This document shows positions 48,702 through 58,040 of a DNA stretch of 64,000 nucleotides, in pieces. Location of the stretch: positions 620,001 through 684,000 of the forward strand of contig NZ_CP079822.1 in the NCBI RefSeq assembly GCF_019334805.1, given 5' to 3'. Every line of letters begins with the position of its first letter. Positions within the stretch are counted from its first letter, which is position 1. Origin of the DNA: Rothia mucilaginosa (GTDB taxonomy: Bacteria > Actinomycetota > Actinomycetes > Actinomycetales > Micrococcaceae). The position numbers were made by a program, and so were the translations under genes. Under the pieces are notes generated by a model that saw nothing but the letters and a program-made list of their open reading frames with translations, searched no databases and was not told the origin of the DNA.

Positions 48702-48747
48702 GACGAAGCCCCCGCTTTAGCTTTATGGCTGAGGCGGGGGCTTCGTC
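48702..48747. terminator. Bidirectional terminator between convergent genes
   Basis: Perfect 14-bp arms GACGAAGCCCCCGC (48702-48715) and 48734-48747, followed by TTTT on the plus strand. Genes converge on it from both sides. Confidence 0.88.
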
Positions 48748-48781
48748 TTTTCGTGCGAGGTTTATCTATCGGGATTCCGGG

Positions 48782-50074
48782 CTATCCGAAGTTTGCGGTG
48801 CCGGGGTCGGTGGTGCCGAATCCCATGCCGGTGGAGTCGTTCAGATCCACCAGATGCGGGGCGAAGCGGCACCAGTAGTCGGTGAGCGCGCCGTTCGATT
48901 CGCGGATGCCCACGCCTACGGTGCGTCCGTCGACCACCCACACGCCGAGGATGGGGTGGCTGACCGGGTTGATAATGCCTTCGTAGCGCGGTGCCGGAAT
49001 GTACTCCTGGTAGATGAATTCGCTTTCGGGGGCGTTAGCGAAGAAGTCGTCGTCTTCGGGCTTGATGAAGACATCGTAGTCGGGCGCGTAGATTTCTACG
49101 CCGTCGCCTTCACGTCCGAAGAGGGGCTTGCGGACCCAGTTGCGCATGCCGCCGCGGTGCCCCGCGTAGGTGGGTACTAGGTTCGGGTGGCCGGGGTACT
49201 TATCCCAGAGCGCGGCGAGCAGCAGCTTATTGGAGAGGAACATCTTCCACGCAGGCTCGATCCAGCGGTCCATGGCGCCGTGGTAGGCGAAGAGGAGCTT
49301 GTCGTAGCCTGCTTCGCTGTCGGTGACCAGGTCTTCCCAGGGGTAGAGCTTGAAGAGGTTGGTGATGGCGCGGCCTTGTGCGTCCTCCCAGCTCTTGGTG
49401 TCCTCGTTGAAGATGACTTCGTCGATGGGCATCATGTGGGTTTTGATGCCCGCCTGCTGCGCCGCGTAGGCGATGAGCCAGAGGTTGTTGTAGTCCTCGT
49501 TGTTCTCGTCAATCTCGGGGCTCACGTGCGCCAGGTGCAGTACGGGCTGCACGCCGGCGGCAATTTCGGCTGCGAAGATGTGGCGCCAACGGTTGGTGAA
49601 GGCTTCGCCGATTTCACCCCAGTGGGCGTAGCCGCGGGTATCGAGGCGCTGGTCTTTCGCCCAGGTTTTCTGGCTGACTGCCGCCTCCACGATACCGGTG
49701 GGGGTGTCGGCGTTGTATTCGAGCAGCTTCATGGGGTCGCCGGGCACACCGGAGTAGATGAAGTCGAAGCGGCCGTAGAAGTCGGCGTCGCGGCGGTTCC
49801 AGGATTCAACCGCGAGGTTGAACGCCGCCTGGGGCAGCCCGAGGGTGCCGAACGCGCCGGAGGCAATGTACTCGACGGTTTCCAGGCACATGCGGTGCAT
49901 TTCTTCCGCCTGGGCGCGCACAGAGTCCATTTCTTGCGGGCTGAAAATGTAGGCGGCGTATTCGTTCCAATAGTGGTCGGTGTCGTGGGGGCCGTCCACG
50001 CTGTAGGTGAGGCCTTCCTCAACGATGACGTTCTCCCAGTCGGGTCGGCCGACGGGAAATTCTTCGCGGCGCAT
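48782..50074 (-). CDS. Glutathionylspermidine-synthase-like ATP-grasp ligase
   Basis: A 430-residue protein of the C-terminal (synthetase) half of glutathionylspermidine synthase, like YgiC and YjfC of E. coli. Signs are YGRFDFIYSG, KLLEYNADTPTGIVEA, and RKPLFGREGDGVEIY at the nucleotide site. It should join an amine to a carboxyl group using ATP. Actinobacteria lack glutathionylspermidine, so the substrate must differ. The neighbour upstream is a serine-rich membrane protein, comparable to the YgiB-YgiC pairing. Confidence 0.85.
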   Translation of the reverse strand: MRREEFPVGRPDWENVIVEEGLTYSVDGPHDTDHYWNEYAAYIFSPQEMDSVRAQAEEMHRMCLETVEYIASGAFGTLGLPQAAFNLAVESWNRRDADFYGRFDFIYSGVPGDPMKLLEYNADTPTGIVEAAVSQKTWAKDQRLDTRGYAHWGEIGEAFTNRWRHIFAAEIAAGVQPVLHLAHVSPEIDENNEDYNNLWLIAYAAQQAGIKTHMMPIDEVIFNEDTKSWEDAQGRAITNLFKLYPWEDLVTDSEAGYDKLLFAYHGAMDRWIEPAWKMFLSNKLLLAALWDKYPGHPNLVPTYAGHRGGMRNWVRKPLFGREGDGVEIYAPDYDVFIKPEDDDFFANAPESEFIYQEYIPAPRYEGIINPVSHPILGVWVVDGRTVGVGIRESNGALTDYWCRFAPHLVDLNDSTGMGFGTTDPGTANFG

Positions 50075-50154
50075 GAGGGGCTAGGCTCCTTCGAAGTAGT
50101 GATTGGAAAGCGGTGTTGTTACGTCACCGCGGGTTTGGTTGTTCTAGTGAGGAA

Positions 50155-50189
50155 AATGCGGGCGGGACCGTTCAGTCCCTGCCCGCATT
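50155..50189 (-). terminator. Hairpin between the serine-rich and ligase genes
   Basis: AATGCGGGC (50155-50163) pairs with GCCCGCATT (50181-50189), with GGAC/GTCC inside. It may reduce read-through from the serine-rich gene into the ligase gene. Confidence 0.65.
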
Positions 50190-50208
50190 CAGTGTGATGG
50201 CTTATGGC

Positions 50209-51150
50209 TTAGCCGCCGGAGGTACCGCCGCCGGACTTCGAGCCGCCACCGAAACCGCCCTTGCTGCCGGACTTCGAGGAAGAGCCAGACTTGGACGAAG
50301 AACCGGACTTCGAGGACGAACCCGACTTGGAGCCGGACTTGGAGGTGTTCGACTTGCTGTAGGAGCCGGTGCTACCGCTATTGCTGGTGCCCTGCTTACC
50401 GCTGGAGACCGAGCCGGTGGTCTTATTACGCACAGAGGAGGTCTTTCCGGAGTTATTGGTGCTGGTCACCTTGCCGGAGGAAACGGTGGAGGACTTCTTC
50501 GCGGTGCGGTAGGAGTCCTCGAAGCCGCCGCCCTTGGAGGACACGCCGCTGTAGACGGTGCCGTTGCTGGGGCGGGTGGTGCTGCCTCCGGAAAGCTTGG
50601 ACCCTACAGGAGGAATGTAGTGGGATCCGGAAGAATTAGCGGCACTTTGGCGGCCCAGGTAGTACCAGAGGAACGCATTCGACGTGTTGTGGGTGGTGGT
50701 CGAGCCAGAAGTGCCCGACGACCCAGAAGAGCCCGAGGAGCTGGAGGAACCCGAGGAGCTCGACGAGCCGTTACTGGAGGAGTCGCTGCTGGACGAGTCG
50801 GTCGGCTCCTGAACGCCTGCCTTCTCACATTCGCTATCTTCCACGCGCAGGCCGGTCTTCGCGTCCTGGCAGACGCGGGCGTACTCTTCGCCCTGCGACA
50901 GGAACGCGTTCTCTTCCTGGTGCATGGAGTTGTAGGCGAAGATGCCACCGCCAACCAGCAGCACGCCAGCGCCCGCTACGGCAATCATCTTGGCGATGCC
51001 GGGGCGGGTCGCACCCAGGTTCAGGGTCTGCTGGGCTGAGGTCTGTGCGGCGCGGGTAGCGAAATCTGCAACCGCTTCCATGCGATTGCGGGGCTTCTTC
51101 GGGCCGTTAGGGGTGGTGGTTCCGCCGGGGTATTGGGGAGCAGAACTCAT
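50209..51150 (-). CDS. Serine-rich single-pass membrane protein
   Basis: A 313-residue protein. A short cytoplasmic N-terminus is followed by one transmembrane helix (about 54-74). Outside lies a small domain with two Cys (YARVCQDAKTGLRVEDSEC), like the Cys motif of DUF1190/YgiB proteins. The rest is Ser/Gly/Thr-rich with repeated SGSSSKSGSSSKSG units in its last 70 residues. The strong ribosome binding site AAGGAGAG precedes the ATG. Its location before the ligase gene suggests it is a partner or substrate. Confidence 0.7.
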   Translation of the reverse strand: MSSAPQYPGGTTTPNGPKKPRNRMEAVADFATRAAQTSAQQTLNLGATRPGIAKMIAVAGAGVLLVGGGIFAYNSMHQEENAFLSQGEEYARVCQDAKTGLRVEDSECEKAGVQEPTDSSSSDSSSNGSSSSSGSSSSSGSSGSSGTSGSTTTHNTSNAFLWYYLGRQSAANSSGSHYIPPVGSKLSGGSTTRPSNGTVYSGVSSKGGGFEDSYRTAKKSSTVSSGKVTSTNNSGKTSSVRNKTTGSVSSGKQGTSNSGSTGSYSKSNTSKSGSKSGSSSKSGSSSKSGSSSKSGSKGGFGGGSKSGGGTSGG

Positions 51151-51591
51151 GCATCTCTCCTTGAAAGGTGGTGCGTGGCGTAACGCTCAACGCGTACATG
51201 AAGCTGAGTGGGTACAGCATCATCCGGCGACTTTCGCCGGACTATCGGTGTGATTCCAGCATATCAAGCTCTAGCTTTCGGATTATTAGCTGACGGCAAA
51301 ATCTCAGCAAGCTTCCCCGCATGTTGCGCAGTTGTTTCCTTTCTGTTTGCTTTTGCGGCGATTCCTAATTAACTATCAGCCAATTTAACCGCCTATGTGG
51401 GGGGGCAACTGGCGGCGTTGCTGGTTGGGCAGCTGGGTTGGGCTGCGTTGCTGGTTAGACTGCGGGATGTACAGCCGAAAGATGCCACAGGATGGTCACG
51501 GTTCGTCACACATCCCCTACACTGCACCGGATTGAAACACTTCTTCACACAAACTCGCGCCGGAGCGCGCAAAAGTTTTAGAGTATGCCAC
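51151..51591. other. Divergent intergenic region of 440 bases
   Basis: No gene is visible. It must hold promoters for both flanking genes. Features are a repeated GCGTTGCTGGTT (two copies near 51415 and 51444), a repeat of GTCAC ten bases apart near 51497, and TAGAGT at 51579-51584, seven bases before the transporter ATG, where a -10 box for a leaderless mRNA would sit. Confidence 0.5.
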
Positions 51592-53001
51592 ATGTCTACA
51601 CCGCATGCATCATCTCGTTCACGTCTGCCCAAGTGGGCTACTTCTTTTGGCAACCAAATCATTGCCTCCCTCATTCTGGGTATTGTTCTCGGCGCGCTCG
51701 CCCTCGCACTGGGCGGGGACGCGAAGAGCAACCCCAACTGGCTCATGGTGACCTTGGATACCATCGGCTCCTCCTACGTCACCCTGCTGAAGGCGGCTGT
51801 TGTTCCGCTGATTTTCACCGCCGTGGTCGCCTCCATCTCTAACCTGTCGCAGGTGACTAATGCGGCGCGTCTGGCGGTTAACACGCTCATCTGGTTTGCG
51901 ATTACCGCGTTCTTCGCGGTGCTCATTGGTATTGCGATGGGCCTGATCGTTCAGCCGGGCGTGGGCGCGCAGGTGCAGGGCAAAGCGTACACCGGCTCGA
52001 CCGGTTCGTGGACCGCGTTCCTGACCGGTCTGATTCCGGTGAATTTCCTGGGTCTGGGCGTCAGCGCTAAGTCCGGTGATTCCGGTATCACCGCCTCGGC
52101 ATCCTTCAACGTGCTGCAGATCCTGGTCATTTCCGGCGCAGTCGGTATTGCCGCGCTGAAGGTCGGTGAGGCAGCCAAGCCGTTCATTGACGTAGTCAAG
52201 AGCGCTCTGGCGATTATTCAGAAGATTCTGTGGTGGATTATTCGCCTGGCACCGCTGGGTACCGTGGGTCTAATCGCTAAGGCAGTGTTCGCCTACGGTT
52301 GGGCGTCGATGGGTTCGCTGGTCGCGTTCGTCATCGCGCTCTACATTGGCCTGCTGCTGGTCTTCCTCGTGGTCTACCCGATTATTGTTCGCGCGAATGG
52401 TCTGTCGGTCCGCCAGTACTTCTCTGGCGTGTGGCCGGCGCTCCAGCTGGGCTTCGTGTCCCGCTCTTCGATGGGTTCGATGCCGATGACCCAGACCGTT
52501 GCAGAACGTAACCTGGGTGTTCCCCGCGCCTACGCGTCCTTTGCCGTTCCGCTGGGTGCAACCACTAAGATGGACGGCTGCGCTTCGGTTTACCCGGCTC
52601 TTGCCGCAATCTTTGTAGCTCAGTTCTACGGTATTCAGCTGGACTTCACCCAGTACCTGCTGATTGTGATGGTGTCCGTGCTCGGTTCGGCAGCGACTGC
52701 CGGTACGACCGGCGCTATCGTGATGCTGACCCTGACCCTTTCCACTCTGGGTCTGCCGCTGGACGGTGTGGGTCTGCTCCTGGCGATTGACCCGATCGTG
52801 GACATGGGTCGTACCGCCCTGAACGTTGCCGGTCAAGCTCTGGTTCCCGCGATTGTGGCTCGCCGCGAGGGCATCCTGGATGAGGAGCTTTACAACGCTC
52901 CCCGTTCGGAGGGCGGCTTCGTGGCTCAGGAATTCTACGATGAGCGCATCGCCGGTGAGGCGCAGCGTCTGCACGAGGTGGAGGAGACGGCACGCCGCTA
53001 A
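51592..53001 (+). CDS. Dicarboxylate/amino acid:cation symporter (DAACS family)
   Basis: A 469-residue transporter with about eight transmembrane helices and two hairpin loops. Family motifs are the Ser-rich SRSSMGSMPMTQTV of hairpin 1 and GATTKMDGCA of helix 7, which binds Na+ or H+ and substrate, plus ATAGTTGAIVMLTLT of hairpin 2. Likely substrates are glutamate, aspartate, serine or C4 acids; which one is unknown. I use the ATG at 51592 (MSTPHASS), since hydrophobic sequence begins shortly after. No ribosome binding site is seen. Confidence 0.88.
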   Translation: MSTPHASSRSRLPKWATSFGNQIIASLILGIVLGALALALGGDAKSNPNWLMVTLDTIGSSYVTLLKAAVVPLIFTAVVASISNLSQVTNAARLAVNTLIWFAITAFFAVLIGIAMGLIVQPGVGAQVQGKAYTGSTGSWTAFLTGLIPVNFLGLGVSAKSGDSGITASASFNVLQILVISGAVGIAALKVGEAAKPFIDVVKSALAIIQKILWWIIRLAPLGTVGLIAKAVFAYGWASMGSLVAFVIALYIGLLLVFLVVYPIIVRANGLSVRQYFSGVWPALQLGFVSRSSMGSMPMTQTVAERNLGVPRAYASFAVPLGATTKMDGCASVYPALAAIFVAQFYGIQLDFTQYLLIVMVSVLGSAATAGTTGAIVMLTLTLSTLGLPLDGVGLLLAIDPIVDMGRTALNVAGQALVPAIVARREGILDEELYNAPRSEGGFVAQEFYDERIAGEAQRLHEVEETARR

Positions 53002-53033
53002 TCTGGCAAGCTAATCTGGCGAAGGCTCACGCA

Positions 53034-53065
53034 CACGGCGCTAGGCGGTACTGCTTAGCGCCGTG
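53034..53065 (+). terminator. Terminator after the symporter gene
   Basis: CACGGCGCTA (53034-53043) pairs with TAGCGCCGTG (53056-53065), about 30 bases past the stop codon. Confidence 0.7.
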
Positions 53066-53187
53066 CAGCTTCTCTCTCTCCCCCCCATGCCCCCAGCATG
53101 GGCGAAGTATATTTGTCAAACGTCATAAAAACGTCACGATTGATTCTTCTTTTCTTTAATTCTTGAGAAGAGTTATGATTTTGAACG

Positions 53188-53237
53188 GCGTGTTCCATCT
53201 CCTACGTGGTTGAGGGGGATGGGACACGCTCTTTTTT
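53188..53237 (+). terminator. Strong terminator with no gene in front
   Basis: GCGTGTTCCATCTCC (53188-53202) pairs with GGGGATGGGACACGC (53215-53229), followed by TCTTTTTT. It is one of the best intrinsic terminators in the window, yet it lies 190 bases past the previous gene, which already has one. TATGAT nine bases upstream could be a -10 box, so a short RNA might end here. Confidence 0.75.
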
Positions 53238-53410
53238 ATGCCCGCCGGTTTTATGCCTTTCGAGCTCGATGCTCCGCCCCCAGGTTACGCCCCCCAGATT
53301 AGGCCAAGGACCCGTGTTCAACGCTGACGCACCGGCGGAGGGTTCCATCTAGTGATTCTCAATCTGCACCCGAGAGTAAAACTCACCGGCAACGCTCTAA
53401 AATAGAACCC

Positions 53411-54106
53411 ATGACTACCAGCGCTTCATCGACCCGACTGATTCTTGCCTCCGCCTCCCCGGCTCGCCGCAAGCTCCTGGAGGACTCCCGCATCGCGTTC
53501 ACGGTGCGCGTCTCCTCCGTAGATGAGGACGCCGCGCTCGCTACCGCCAACGAACAGGCGCGAGCGCAGGGACGTGCGGGACTCACCCCGGCTGAAACCG
53601 CCTCCCTGCTGGCGCAGTTGAAGGCGCAGGCAGTTGCCGCTGAACTTGCCGCCGAGGGTGTGCGCGATGCGCTGGTTCTGGGATGCGATTCGGTCTTCGA
53701 GTTTGAGGGTGTTGCCTACGGCAAGCCTCACACCGCCGAGGCGGCGCGCGAGCGCATCAGCGCGATGAGCGGCAATTACGGTGTGTTGCATACCGGTCAC
53801 GCGCTCGTGGATTTGCGCGGCATTGAGCCGGGTGCCGAGCTGCCCGCTGTTTCTGAGCTACGTAGCGCTACCGTCCACTTTGATGAGCTCAGCCCCGAAG
53901 AGATTGAGGCGTATATTGCTACCGGTGAGCCGCTCTGGGTAGCCGGTTCCTTTACCCTGGATGGCTACGGTTCGGCGTTTATTCGCGGTATTGAGGGTGA
54001 GTTCCACACGGTGGTGGGCCTGTCCATCCACGCGCTGCGCGATATGCTGCGCCGCCGCGAGGTTGCGGTGACCGAGTTGTGGCTACCGCCTGAGGAAGAG
54101 AATTAG
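53411..54106 (+). CDS. maf: Maf-family nucleotide pyrophosphatase
   Basis: A 231-residue house-cleaning enzyme that hydrolyses unusual nucleoside triphosphates. The signature LILASASPARRKLLEDS at the N-terminus, VLGCDSVFEF in the middle and GSFTLDGYGSAFIRGIEGEFHTVVGLS near the end are all present. TAAAAT ends seven bases before the ATG and there is no ribosome binding site, pointing to a leaderless mRNA. maf lies before the alpha-subunit gene as in Mycobacterium. Confidence 0.9.
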   Translation: MTTSASSTRLILASASPARRKLLEDSRIAFTVRVSSVDEDAALATANEQARAQGRAGLTPAETASLLAQLKAQAVAAELAAEGVRDALVLGCDSVFEFEGVAYGKPHTAEAARERISAMSGNYGVLHTGHALVDLRGIEPGAELPAVSELRSATVHFDELSPEEIEAYIATGEPLWVAGSFTLDGYGSAFIRGIEGEFHTVVGLSIHALRDMLRRREVAVTELWLPPEEEN

Positions 54107-54270
54107 AACCACACCCACCGCATAAACCCACAGCATAAATCTGTCTCAAAGCGCGCCCTGAAATACACATTGTTGAACACCAATCGATAAGATAGAACAG
54201 TATGATGCGCGTTATATTCGCCAATCCTGCCGATGTATCCTTGGAGCAGGAGATTAAAGGAGAGCTTTAA

Positions 54271-56091
54271 GTGACTCAGCACCAGGCAGAAGCCGCCAAG
54301 AAATTTACTGCAGTCCCCGGCCGTCACACCGGCCCGGTCAGCAAGATTCTGATCGCTAACCGCGGTGAAATTGCTGTCCGCGTGATTCGCGCAGCCCGCG
54401 ATGAGGGTCTGCAGACCGTCGCCGTCTACGCTGACCCCGACCGCGACGCCCAGCACGTAAAGCTCGCCGATGAAGCCTACGCTCTCGGCGGTGCCACCGC
54501 GGCACAGTCCTACCTGGTGATGGACAAGCTCATTGAGATTGCTATCCGCTCCGGTGCTGACGCTGTGCACCCCGGCTACGGTTTCCTCTCTGAGAACGCG
54601 CAGTTCGCTCAGAAGTGCATCGACGCGGGTCTGACCTGGATTGGCCCCTCCCCCGAGTCCATTACCCAGCTGGGCGATAAGGTGGCGGCACGCCACATCG
54701 CGCAGAAGGTGGGCGCTCCCCTGGTGCCCGGCACCAAGGACCCGGTCAAGTCCGCCGATGAGGTTGTTGCCTTCGCGGATGAGCACGGTCTGCCCATTGC
54801 GGTGAAGGCCGCATTTGGTGGCGGTGGCCGCGGCATTAAGGTGGCGCGCGACCGCGAGAGCATTGTTGAGATGTACGAGTCCGCTGTTCGTGAGGCTACC
54901 GCGGCGTTCGGTCGCGGTGAGTGCTTCATCGAGCGCTTCCTGGATTCGCCCCGCCATGTTGAGACCCAGTGCCTGGCGGATGCGCATGGCAACGTTGTGG
55001 TGGTTTCCACCCGTGACTGCTCCCTGCAGCGTCGCAACCAGAAGCTCATTGAGGAGGCACCTGCCCCCTACCTGAGCGATGAGCAGAACGAGCGCCTGTA
55101 TGAGGCGTCCCGCGCGATTCTGCGCGAGGCTGGCTACCAGGGTGCCGGCACCTGTGAGTTCCTGGTCGGCACCGACGGCACCATTTCCTTCCTTGAGGTC
55201 AACACTCGTCTGCAGGTGGAGCACCCCGTCTCCGAGGAGATTTCCGGTCTGGACCTGGTTCGTGAGCAGTTCCGTATTGCCCGCGGCGAGAAGATTGAGG
55301 AGAAGGACCCGGTTCTGCGTGGTCACTCCTTCGAGTTCCGTATTAACGGTGAAGATGCGGGCCGTTCCTTCATGCCCGCCCCCGGCACCATCGAGAAGCT
55401 GACCGTGCCCACCGGCCCCGGTGTTCGCTGGGATTCTGGCTTCGTGGCTGGCGACGTTATCGGCGGCAACTTCGACTCCATGCTGGCTAAGCTCATTGTT
55501 ACCGGCGCAGATCGTGAGCAGGCTCTGCAGCGTGCCCGCCGTGCCCTGGCTGAGCTGACCATTGAGGGCATGCCCACCGTCGTCCCGTTCCACCGCGTCG
55601 TGCTGGACGACCCCGCATTCGCACCGGCTGAGGGCGGCGAGTTCAAGGTGCACACCCGCTGGATTGAGACCGAGTTCAACAACACCATCCCCATGTACTC
55701 CGGTGCCCCCGGTAGCGTGGGCTCCGATGAGGACGAGCGCACCACCGTGGTCGTTGAGGTTAACGGCAAGCGTATGGAGGTGTCCCTGCCCGATCTGGGC
55801 GGTGGTGCTAAGCCTGCCGCTAAGCCCGCCGCCAAAACCCGCAAGTCCCGTTCGGCACGTAGCGCGGCAAAGGGTGGCGGCGACGAGCTGACCAGCCCCA
55901 TGCAGGGCACCATCGTGAAGGTTGCCGCATCTGACGGCGACACCGTCGCTGAGGGCGACCTGATTCTGGTGCTGGAGGCGATGAAGATGGAGCAGCCCAT
56001 TACCGCGCACAAGGCGGGTAAGGTTTCGGGCCTGTCGGCTAAGGCCGGCGATACCGTCACCTCCGGTGCGGTGCTGGCGACCATTAAGTAA
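54271..56091 (+). CDS. accA: Acyl-CoA carboxylase alpha subunit (BC plus BCCP)
   Basis: A 606-residue biotin carboxylase joined to a biotin carrier. The BC part (about 25-470) starts [20 protein letters not shown] and has GGGGRGIKV in the ATP-grasp loop and [20 protein letters not shown] at the catalytic site. An Ala/Lys-rich linker (about 510-535) leads to the carrier domain with [11 protein letters not shown], in which K572 is biotinylated by BirA. GTG start with AAAGGAG. It serves the accD and accE products encoded 12 kb earlier. It corresponds to AccA3 of Mycobacterium. Confidence 0.94.
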   Translation: MTQHQAEAAKKFTAVPGRHTGPVSKILIANRGEIAVRVIRAARDEGLQTVAVYADPDRDAQHVKLADEAYALGGATAAQSYLVMDKLIEIAIRSGADAVHPGYGFLSENAQFAQKCIDAGLTWIGPSPESITQLGDKVAARHIAQKVGAPLVPGTKDPVKSADEVVAFADEHGLPIAVKAAFGGGGRGIKVARDRESIVEMYESAVREATAAFGRGECFIERFLDSPRHVETQCLADAHGNVVVVSTRDCSLQRRNQKLIEEAPAPYLSDEQNERLYEASRAILREAGYQGAGTCEFLVGTDGTISFLEVNTRLQVEHPVSEEISGLDLVREQFRIARGEKIEEKDPVLRGHSFEFRINGEDAGRSFMPAPGTIEKLTVPTGPGVRWDSGFVAGDVIGGNFDSMLAKLIVTGADREQALQRARRALAELTIEGMPTVVPFHRVVLDDPAFAPAEGGEFKVHTRWIETEFNNTIPMYSGAPGSVGSDEDERTTVVVEVNGKRMEVSLPDLGGGAKPAAKPAAKTRKSRSARSAAKGGGDELTSPMQGTIVKVAASDGDTVAEGDLILVLEAMKMEQPITAHKAGKVSGLSAKAGDTVTSGAVLATIK

Positions 56092-56479
56092 CGCTTCACC
56101 TCGATACTGATATCTCGATACTGAGGTCTCGCGACTGCGAGCGCTATAGGCTATACGAATCCCCCGGAGGGGTATGAGGTCATGTCTCGTATCTTTCCGG
56201 GGGATTTTCTATGTCCGCTCTTGCCTGTTTAGGTGGGATTTACGCCGCTAACCCTTGTGTTCGCGTCCAGATAGTGGCTGTATTTGTTTGGGTTTTTCTG
56301 AACAGAGTTATAATGTTGCACTTTAGAGGAGCCTTTCAGATTCCTACGCCCACCGCACCCACCCGGTGCGGTCACGGCACCCGATACGCGCCTACGGCAC
56401 ACCCGCCTCACGCGCTGACCGGTAACGGACGCCCCGGCTCCACCTGTACACACAGTTCACCATTTCGGGAGTTTTCCTT
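56092..56479. other. Intergenic region before the MFS gene
   Basis: No gene is visible. It holds a direct repeat CTCGATACTGA near its start (two copies, 56100-56123), the terminator of the carboxylase gene, and GTTATAATG near 56308, where TATAAT is a perfect -10 box, probably for the MFS transporter. Confidence 0.5.
56158..56206 (+). terminator. Terminator after the carboxylase alpha gene
   Basis: AATCCCCCGGA (56158-56168) pairs with TCCGGGGGATT (56196-56206), followed by TTCT. Confidence 0.85.
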
Positions 56480-57881
56480 ATGAGCACCTCTGCACCCGAC
56501 ACGAAAGTGTCTGCTGCATCGGTGAAGAATACGACTCCTCGCAGTCGAGTTATTCTCGCCTCGCTCGTTGGTACCACCATCGAGTTCTACGATTTCTACA
56601 TTTACGCCACCGCAGCAGTGGCGGTGTTCCCTGTGCTGTTCTTCCCCGCGAAGGACGCAACCACCGAGCTTCTGGCTTCCTTCGCGACCTTCGGCGTCGC
56701 CTTCATTGCCCGCCCCCTCGGTTCCGTAATCTTCGGTCACTTCGGCGACAAGATCGGTCGTAAAGCAACCCTCGTTGGTGCGCTACTGACCATGGGTCTG
56801 GCGACCTTCATCATCGGCCTGCTGCCCACCTACCACCAGATTGGTCTGTGGGCACCGGCCATGCTGACCATTATGCGTTTCTGCCAGGGCCTGGGTCTGG
56901 GCGGCGAATGGTCCGGTGCGGCACTGCTCGCCAGCGAATATGCTGAGGACGGCAAGCGCGCCCGCGCCGCCATGTGGCCTCAGCTGGGTGCACCCATCGG
57001 CTTCGTGCTTGCGAACGGCTTCATGCTGCTGCTGACCAGCTGGATTTCCTTCAACTCCGCAACCGACGGCAAGAACCTTGATCACCCCTTCCTCATTTGG
57101 GGTTGGCGTATTCCGTTCCTGCTGTCCATCGTGATGGTTGCTGTCGGCCTGTACGTGCGTTTCAAGCTGGAGGAGACCCCCGTCTTCGCCAAGGCTGCTG
57201 CTAACAACGAGAAGGTTAAGACCCCGCTCGTTGAGGCGTTCAAGGTCGCTTGGTGGCCCATGATTCAGGGTACCTTCATCATGGTGGCATGCTACGTGCT
57301 GTTCTACCTGATGACCGCGTGGGTTCTCTCCTACGGTATCGGCAAGGCGGATAAGGGCGGCCTGGCTATCCCCTACCGCGAGTTCCTGATCATTCAGCTG
57401 ATCTCCATTATTGGCTTCGCAATCTTCATTCCGATCTCGGGTTGGCTGGCTGACAAGTACGGCCGCCGCACCCAGCAGCTGTGGACCACCATCGCGATGG
57501 CTGTCTTCGGTCTGTCCTTCGGGTCTGTTCATCTCCCCCTCCGTTGTTGGTACCGGTGCGAACGCAAACGCCGCTGTAGTTACCCTCTTCATCTTTATCG
57601 GTATGTGTCTGATGGGTCTGTCTTTCGGCTCCATGTCCGCATACCTGCCGGAGCTGTACCCCACCAACGTGCGTTACACCGCCAGCGGTATCGCCTACAA
57701 CGTGGCATCCATCCTCGGCGCGGCACTGACCCCGTTCGTGGCTGTTTGGTTGAACTCCACTTACGGTGTGGCTGCAGTGGGCGGCTACCTGGCATTCGCA
57801 TCGATTCTGAGCGTTGTCTTCATTCTGCTCACTCACGAAACCCGTGACGTGGACATGAACGCCGTCAGCACCACGAAGTAA
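56480..57881 (+). pseudogene. MFS metabolite:H+ symporter, frameshifted
   Basis: A transporter of the MHS group (shikimate, proline or citrate type): GTTIEFYDFYIYATAAV at the first helix, FGHFGDKIGRKATL in loop 2-3, GLGLGGEWSGAALLASEYAED in helix 4 and WLADKYGRRTQQLW in loop 8-9. About 348 residues in, the reading frame breaks: after AVFGLSF the continuation GLFISPSVVGTGANANAA lies one base on, in another frame, and runs to the stop at 57881 with YLPELYPTNVRYTASGIAYN. One extra G in the GGG at 57521-57523 explains it. Without it the protein would be about 466 residues. It may be a real mutation or a sequencing error. Confidence 0.85.
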
Positions 57882-57910
57882 AGCTTCGCGGCGCTAAGCG
57901 TCTCTACGGC

Positions 57911-57969
57911 AAAGCGGTGGGGGTCACCTCCTGATTCTTAGGAACTCAGGAAGTGACCCCCACCGCTTT
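57911..57969. terminator. Bidirectional terminator
   Basis: Perfect 16-bp arms AAAGCGGTGGGGGTCA (57911-57926) and 57954-57969. T residues follow on both strands, and genes converge on it. Confidence 0.9.
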
Positions 57970-58040
57970 TGTGCGTTTCAGAGATTCTGTGAGCTTCTGA
58001 GATAGCGGCTCTCTACAAGCCCAGGGTATCTATGCGCCGG

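Larger units (their letters stand above)
53002..53410. other. Intergenic region before maf
   Basis: No protein gene is seen. It contains two hairpin terminators (listed), a direct repeat AAACGTCA with an 11-bp period (53118-53125 and 53129-53136), and TATGAT at about 53174. Confidence 0.5.

Noticed and set aside
50260..50350. Direct repeats as a mobile element or CRISPR
   Set aside because: They encode the SGSSSKSG tail of the serine-rich protein and stay in frame.
54103..56010. A 635-codon open frame on the minus strand opposite the carboxylase alpha gene
   Set aside because: The plus-strand frame is an unmistakable biotin carboxylase; long antisense frames are common in GC-rich genes.
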